Source: Streptomyces viridochromogenes DSM 40736 (GTDB taxonomy: Bacteria > Actinomycetota > Actinomycetes > Streptomycetales > Streptomycetaceae). Taken from it: a stretch of DNA of 64,000 nt. The position numbers were made by a program, and so were the translations under genes. Within the stretch, counting starts at the first letter, position 1, and the number at the start of each line of letters is the position of its first letter. This document shows, in pieces, positions 61,831 through 64,000 of the stretch. A model generated the notes under the pieces. That model made no database searches, was not told the DNA's origin, and saw only the letters and a list, made by a program, of their open reading frames with translations. The stretch covers positions 7,633,581 through 7,697,580 of the forward strand of contig NZ_GG657757.1 in assembly GCF_000158955.1 (NCBI RefSeq), read 5' to 3'.

Positions 61831-62733
61831 ATGGCCCTCGCGCTCGACCGTATCCGGGTCGGCTCCGCCCCCGACTCCTGGGGCGTCTGGTTCCCCGACG
61901 ACCCCCAGCAGGTGCCCTGGGAACGCTTCCTCGACGAGGTCACCGAAGCCGGCTACTCGTGGATCGAACTCGGCCCCTACGGCTACCTGCCGACCGACCC
62001 GGCCCGGCTCACCGACGAGGTGACCAAGCGGAACCTGAAGGTCTCCGCCGGCACGATCTTCTGCGGACTGCACCGCGGCCCCTCCGAGTGGGACTCCACC
62101 TGGGAGCAGGTCAGCCGGGTCGCCGCCCTCACCCAGGCCATGGACGCGAAGCACCTGGTCGTCATCCCGTCCTTCTGGCGGGACGACAAGACCGCCGAGA
62201 TCCTGGAGGCGCCGGAGCTCACCACCGAGCAGTGGCGCAACCTCACCACGGGCATGGAGCGTCTCGGCCGTGAGGTGAAGGACAGGTACGGCCTGGACAT
62301 CGTCGTCCACCCGCACGCCGACACCCACATCGACACCGAGGAGCACGTCGAGCAGTTCCTCGATTCGACGGACTCCGACGCGGTCAACCTCTGCCTGGAC
62401 ACCGGGCACTACGCCTACTGCGGTGGTGACAGCGTCAAGCTGATCGAGACGTACGGCGAGCGCATCGGCTACCTCCACCTCAAGCAGGTCGACCCGGAGA
62501 TCCTCGCGGACGTGGTGAAGAACGAGGTGCCGTTCGGCCCCGCGGTGGCGCGCGGCGTCATGTGCGAACCGCCCGCCGGTGTCCCGGAGCTGGGCCCGGT
62601 CCTGACGGCCGCGCAGAAGCTCGGCGTGGACCTCTTCGCCATCGTCGAGCAGGACATGTACCCCTGCGAGCCGGACAAGCCGCTGCCGATCGCGGTGCGC
62701 ACCCGCAAGTTCCTTCGGTCCTGCGGCGCCTGA
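61831..62733 (+). CDS. iolE: IolE-like inosose dehydratase (sugar isomerase fold)
   Basis: A 300-residue xylose-isomerase-like TIM-barrel protein. VGSAPDSWGVWFPDDPQQVP and SWIELGPYGYLPTDP match IolE, and metal-ligand candidates are the Glu in VEQDMYP, the His in HPHADTH and the Asp in CLDTGHYAYCG. IolE dehydrates 2-keto-myo-inositol (inosose) to the trihydroxycyclohexanedione used by IolD. It starts 1 nt after the ATPase stop with GGAAGGAAAG upstream. Related sugar epimerases cannot be fully excluded. Confidence 0.85.
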   Translation: MALALDRIRVGSAPDSWGVWFPDDPQQVPWERFLDEVTEAGYSWIELGPYGYLPTDPARLTDEVTKRNLKVSAGTIFCGLHRGPSEWDSTWEQVSRVAALTQAMDAKHLVVIPSFWRDDKTAEILEAPELTTEQWRNLTTGMERLGREVKDRYGLDIVVHPHADTHIDTEEHVEQFLDSTDSDAVNLCLDTGHYAYCGGDSVKLIETYGERIGYLHLKQVDPEILADVVKNEVPFGPAVARGVMCEPPAGVPELGPVLTAAQKLGVDLFAIVEQDMYPCEPDKPLPIAVRTRKFLRSCGA

Positions 62734-62751
62734 CGACCCGAAAGGACGGCC

Positions 62752-63774
62752 ATGACTGAGCGCGCCACCACCCTTGGAGTCGCGGTCATCGGTACCGGAA
62801 GGATGGGCGCCGACCATGTGCGCCGCATCCATGAAGTCACCAGCGGAGCACGGGTGACAGCCGTCGTGGACGTCGACGCGGAACGCGCGAAGGCCGTCGC
62901 CGCCCGCGTCGACGGCTGCACCGCCTACACCGACCCGGCCGCCGCGATGGCCGCGGCCGACGTCGAGGCCGTCCTGATCGCCTCACCGGGCCCGGCCCAC
63001 GAAGCCACCCTGCTCGCCGCCTTCGAGCGCGACCTGCCCGTCCTGTGCGAGAAGCCCCTCACCCCCGACGCGGCCTCCGCCCTGCGCGTCCTCGAAGCCG
63101 AACTGCGCCTCGGCCACCGCCGTGTCCAGGTCGGCTTCATGCGCCGCTACGACCCCGAGTACGTGAAGCTGAAGGCCCTGCTGACCACCGGCCAGCTGGG
63201 CAGGCCGCTGATGGTGCACAACCGGCACCGCAACGCGGCCAGCCCGCCCTTCTTCACCAGCACCATGCTCATCAGCGACTCCGTCGCCCACGAGGCGGAC
63301 GCGACCCGCTGGCTCCTGGGTCACGAGATCACGGCGGTCACGGTGCTGCGCCCGACCCCGTCCGCCAACGCCCCCGACGGGCTGCGCGATCCGCAGTTCG
63401 TCGTCTTCGAGACCGACGGCGGCGCCCTCTCCGACGTGGAGATCTTCGTCAACTGCGGCTTCGGCTACCAGGTCCAGGCCGAGGTGGTCTGCGAGCGCGG
63501 CACCGCCCGCATCGGCGACGGCCACGCCCTGGTCACCAACATGGCCGGCCGCTGGGGCGGCACCATCGCCCAGGACTTCACCGAACGCTTCGAGACGGCC
63601 TACGACCAGGAGGTCCAGACCTGGGTCGACGCCACCCGCCGAGGCGAGGTCACCGGCCCGAGCGTCTGGGACGGCTACGCCGCGGCGGCGGTGTGCGAGG
63701 CCGGGGTCCGGGCGCTGGAGGACGGGGGGCGGGTCGAGGTCGAACTCGTGGAGAGACCCGCGCTGTACGCCTGA
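62752..63774 (+). CDS. iolG: myo-inositol 2-dehydrogenase-like (Gfo/Idh/MocA)
   Basis: A 340-residue oxidoreductase. The Rossmann motif is VAVIGTGRMGADHVR, the active-site CEKPL holds the catalytic Lys, and the substrate part has HEADATRWLLGHE. It should oxidise myo-inositol to inosose with NAD, the first step of the pathway. ATG 62752 has AAAGGA upstream. The stop TGA (63772-63774) lies in a 15-bp tandem repeat. Scyllo-inositol or another cyclitol are alternative substrates. Confidence 0.9.
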   Translation: MTERATTLGVAVIGTGRMGADHVRRIHEVTSGARVTAVVDVDAERAKAVAARVDGCTAYTDPAAAMAAADVEAVLIASPGPAHEATLLAAFERDLPVLCEKPLTPDAASALRVLEAELRLGHRRVQVGFMRRYDPEYVKLKALLTTGQLGRPLMVHNRHRNAASPPFFTSTMLISDSVAHEADATRWLLGHEITAVTVLRPTPSANAPDGLRDPQFVVFETDGGALSDVEIFVNCGFGYQVQAEVVCERGTARIGDGHALVTNMAGRWGGTIAQDFTERFETAYDQEVQTWVDATRRGEVTGPSVWDGYAAAAVCEAGVRALEDGGRVEVELVERPALYA

Positions 63775-63837
63775 CCGCTGTGTGCCTGACCGATGTGTGC
63801 CTGACCGATGTGTGCGTGAACGCTGTATGCGGGAAAG
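63763..63837. repeat. 15-bp tandem repeat around the iolG stop codon
   Basis: Five units of 15 bp start at 63763, 63778, 63793, 63808 and 63823. Their pattern is (c/a)TGT(a/g)(c/t)GC(c/g)TGACCG, and the fifth has diverged. Each of the first four keeps the TGA triplet in the iolG frame, so the gene stop is repeated three further times in frame. Confidence 0.85.
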
Positions 63838-63866
63838 GGCCCGGGGTCACGCCCCGGGCCCTTTCC
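63832..63866. terminator. bidirectional terminator with a stop codon in the loop
   Basis: GGAAAGGGCCCGGGG (63832-63846) and CCCCGGGCCCTTTCC (63852-63866) pair perfectly over 15 bp. The 5-nt loop TCACG contains TCA, the stop codon of the minus-strand gene that enters from the right. It serves both iolG and that gene. Confidence 0.85.
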
Positions 63867-64000
63867 GTGTGTGCGTCAGATCCTGGTCCGCGGCCGGGGC
63901 TCGAACCCGGGCCGCCCGGTAACAGGCGTCGATCAGTTCCATCGTCGTCACCGCGTCGTCCGGGTCCAGTGGCAGCGGTGCGCCGTCCCGCACCCGGGCG
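63847..64000 (-). CDS. Gfo/Idh/MocA-type oxidoreductase, C-terminal end (partial)
   Basis: A minus-strand frame runs from the window edge to TGA (63849-63847). Its 50 residues include GAPLPLDPDDAVTTMELIDA and CYRAARVRAP, which match the last helix of Gfo/Idh/MocA oxidoreductases (substrate-domain end such as G.P.P.D...ALEL..AAYRSA). The remainder lies outside. It converges with iolG, and its 3' end forms part of the shared terminator. A second inositol or sugar dehydrogenase would fit the locus. Confidence 0.65.
   Translation of the reverse strand, partial: ARVRDGAPLPLDPDDAVTTMELIDACYRAARVRAPAADQDLTHTRKGPGA

Overview
The window reads as chromosomal DNA of a Streptomyces-like actinomycete. 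Third codon positions are almost all G or C, GTG and TTG starts are common, and it carries typical streptomycete families: a conservon (sensor kinase, roadblock, DUF742, G-protein), a WhiB regulator, DUF574-type methyltransferase, a c-di-AMP riboswitch before a LysM/M23 cell-wall enzyme, and ribosomal protein bL37. No phage, insertion sequence, CRISPR array or biosynthetic mega-synthase is visible.

Layout. 1-2.4 kb: end of a class-III aminotransferase, an XRE-cupin regulator with twin operators, a 39-residue membrane protein and a tyrosine phosphatase. 2.6-9.7 kb: GH36 alpha-galactosidase, riboswitch plus LysM/M23 peptidase, a secreted DUF6250-like protein under a LacI-type operator, an SGNH hydrolase, and an amino-acid dehydrogenase with a TetR gene. 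9.9-15.8 kb: NAPE-PLD-like metallo-hydrolase and a conservon ending in a GAF gene. 15.9-22.4 kb: threonine degradation pair tdh-kbl, LysR, XRE-GNAT pair, YjbR protein, and a split transketolase behind a MerR-type promoter. 22.5-28.2 kb: tRNA-Pro, a levansucrase controlled by an adjacent LacI regulator, a large TerD-like protein, and the decayed end of a GH32 fructan hydrolase. 28.2-34.2 kb (minus strand): a lipoprotein, then a methyltransferase, glutamine-synthetase-like and FluG-type amidohydrolase operon, then NUDIX and GH43 genes.

34.4-41.4 kb holds the least familiar unit: an XRE-cupin regulator followed by six tightly packed genes (M24 hydrolase resembling DddP, E1-alpha and E1-beta of a 2-oxoacid dehydrogenase type, amidohydrolase, bicupin, atypical SDR). 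Several catalytic residues deviate from family norm, so a catabolic route with unfamiliar chemistry is a reasonable hypothesis. It is the best candidate for an undescribed system here.

41.4-51.4 kb: a WhiB-Dps-DUF3140-endonuclease operon, a frameshifted thiolase, a TauE permease, a HAD phosphatase, cobF, a DUF309 gene with two compensating frameshifts, a second identical tRNA-Pro, bL37, a MASE1 protein, a SpoIIE-type phosphatase and a DUF427 protein.

51.4-64 kb is a near-complete myo-inositol catabolism locus. GntR regulator, iolA/mmsA, iolD, iolB, an aldolase and iolC run leftward; ABC importer, iolE-like and iolG-like genes run rightward. Two divergent promoters carry the same 14-bp element at their -35 boxes. 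Together they import inositol, oxidise and dehydrate it, cleave the ring, isomerise, phosphorylate, split the product and oxidise malonate semialdehyde to acetyl-CoA.

A recurring theme is leaderless transcription: about eleven genes have a -10-like hexamer 6-7 nt before the start codon and no Shine-Dalgarno. Family names come from remembered motifs; no database search was possible.
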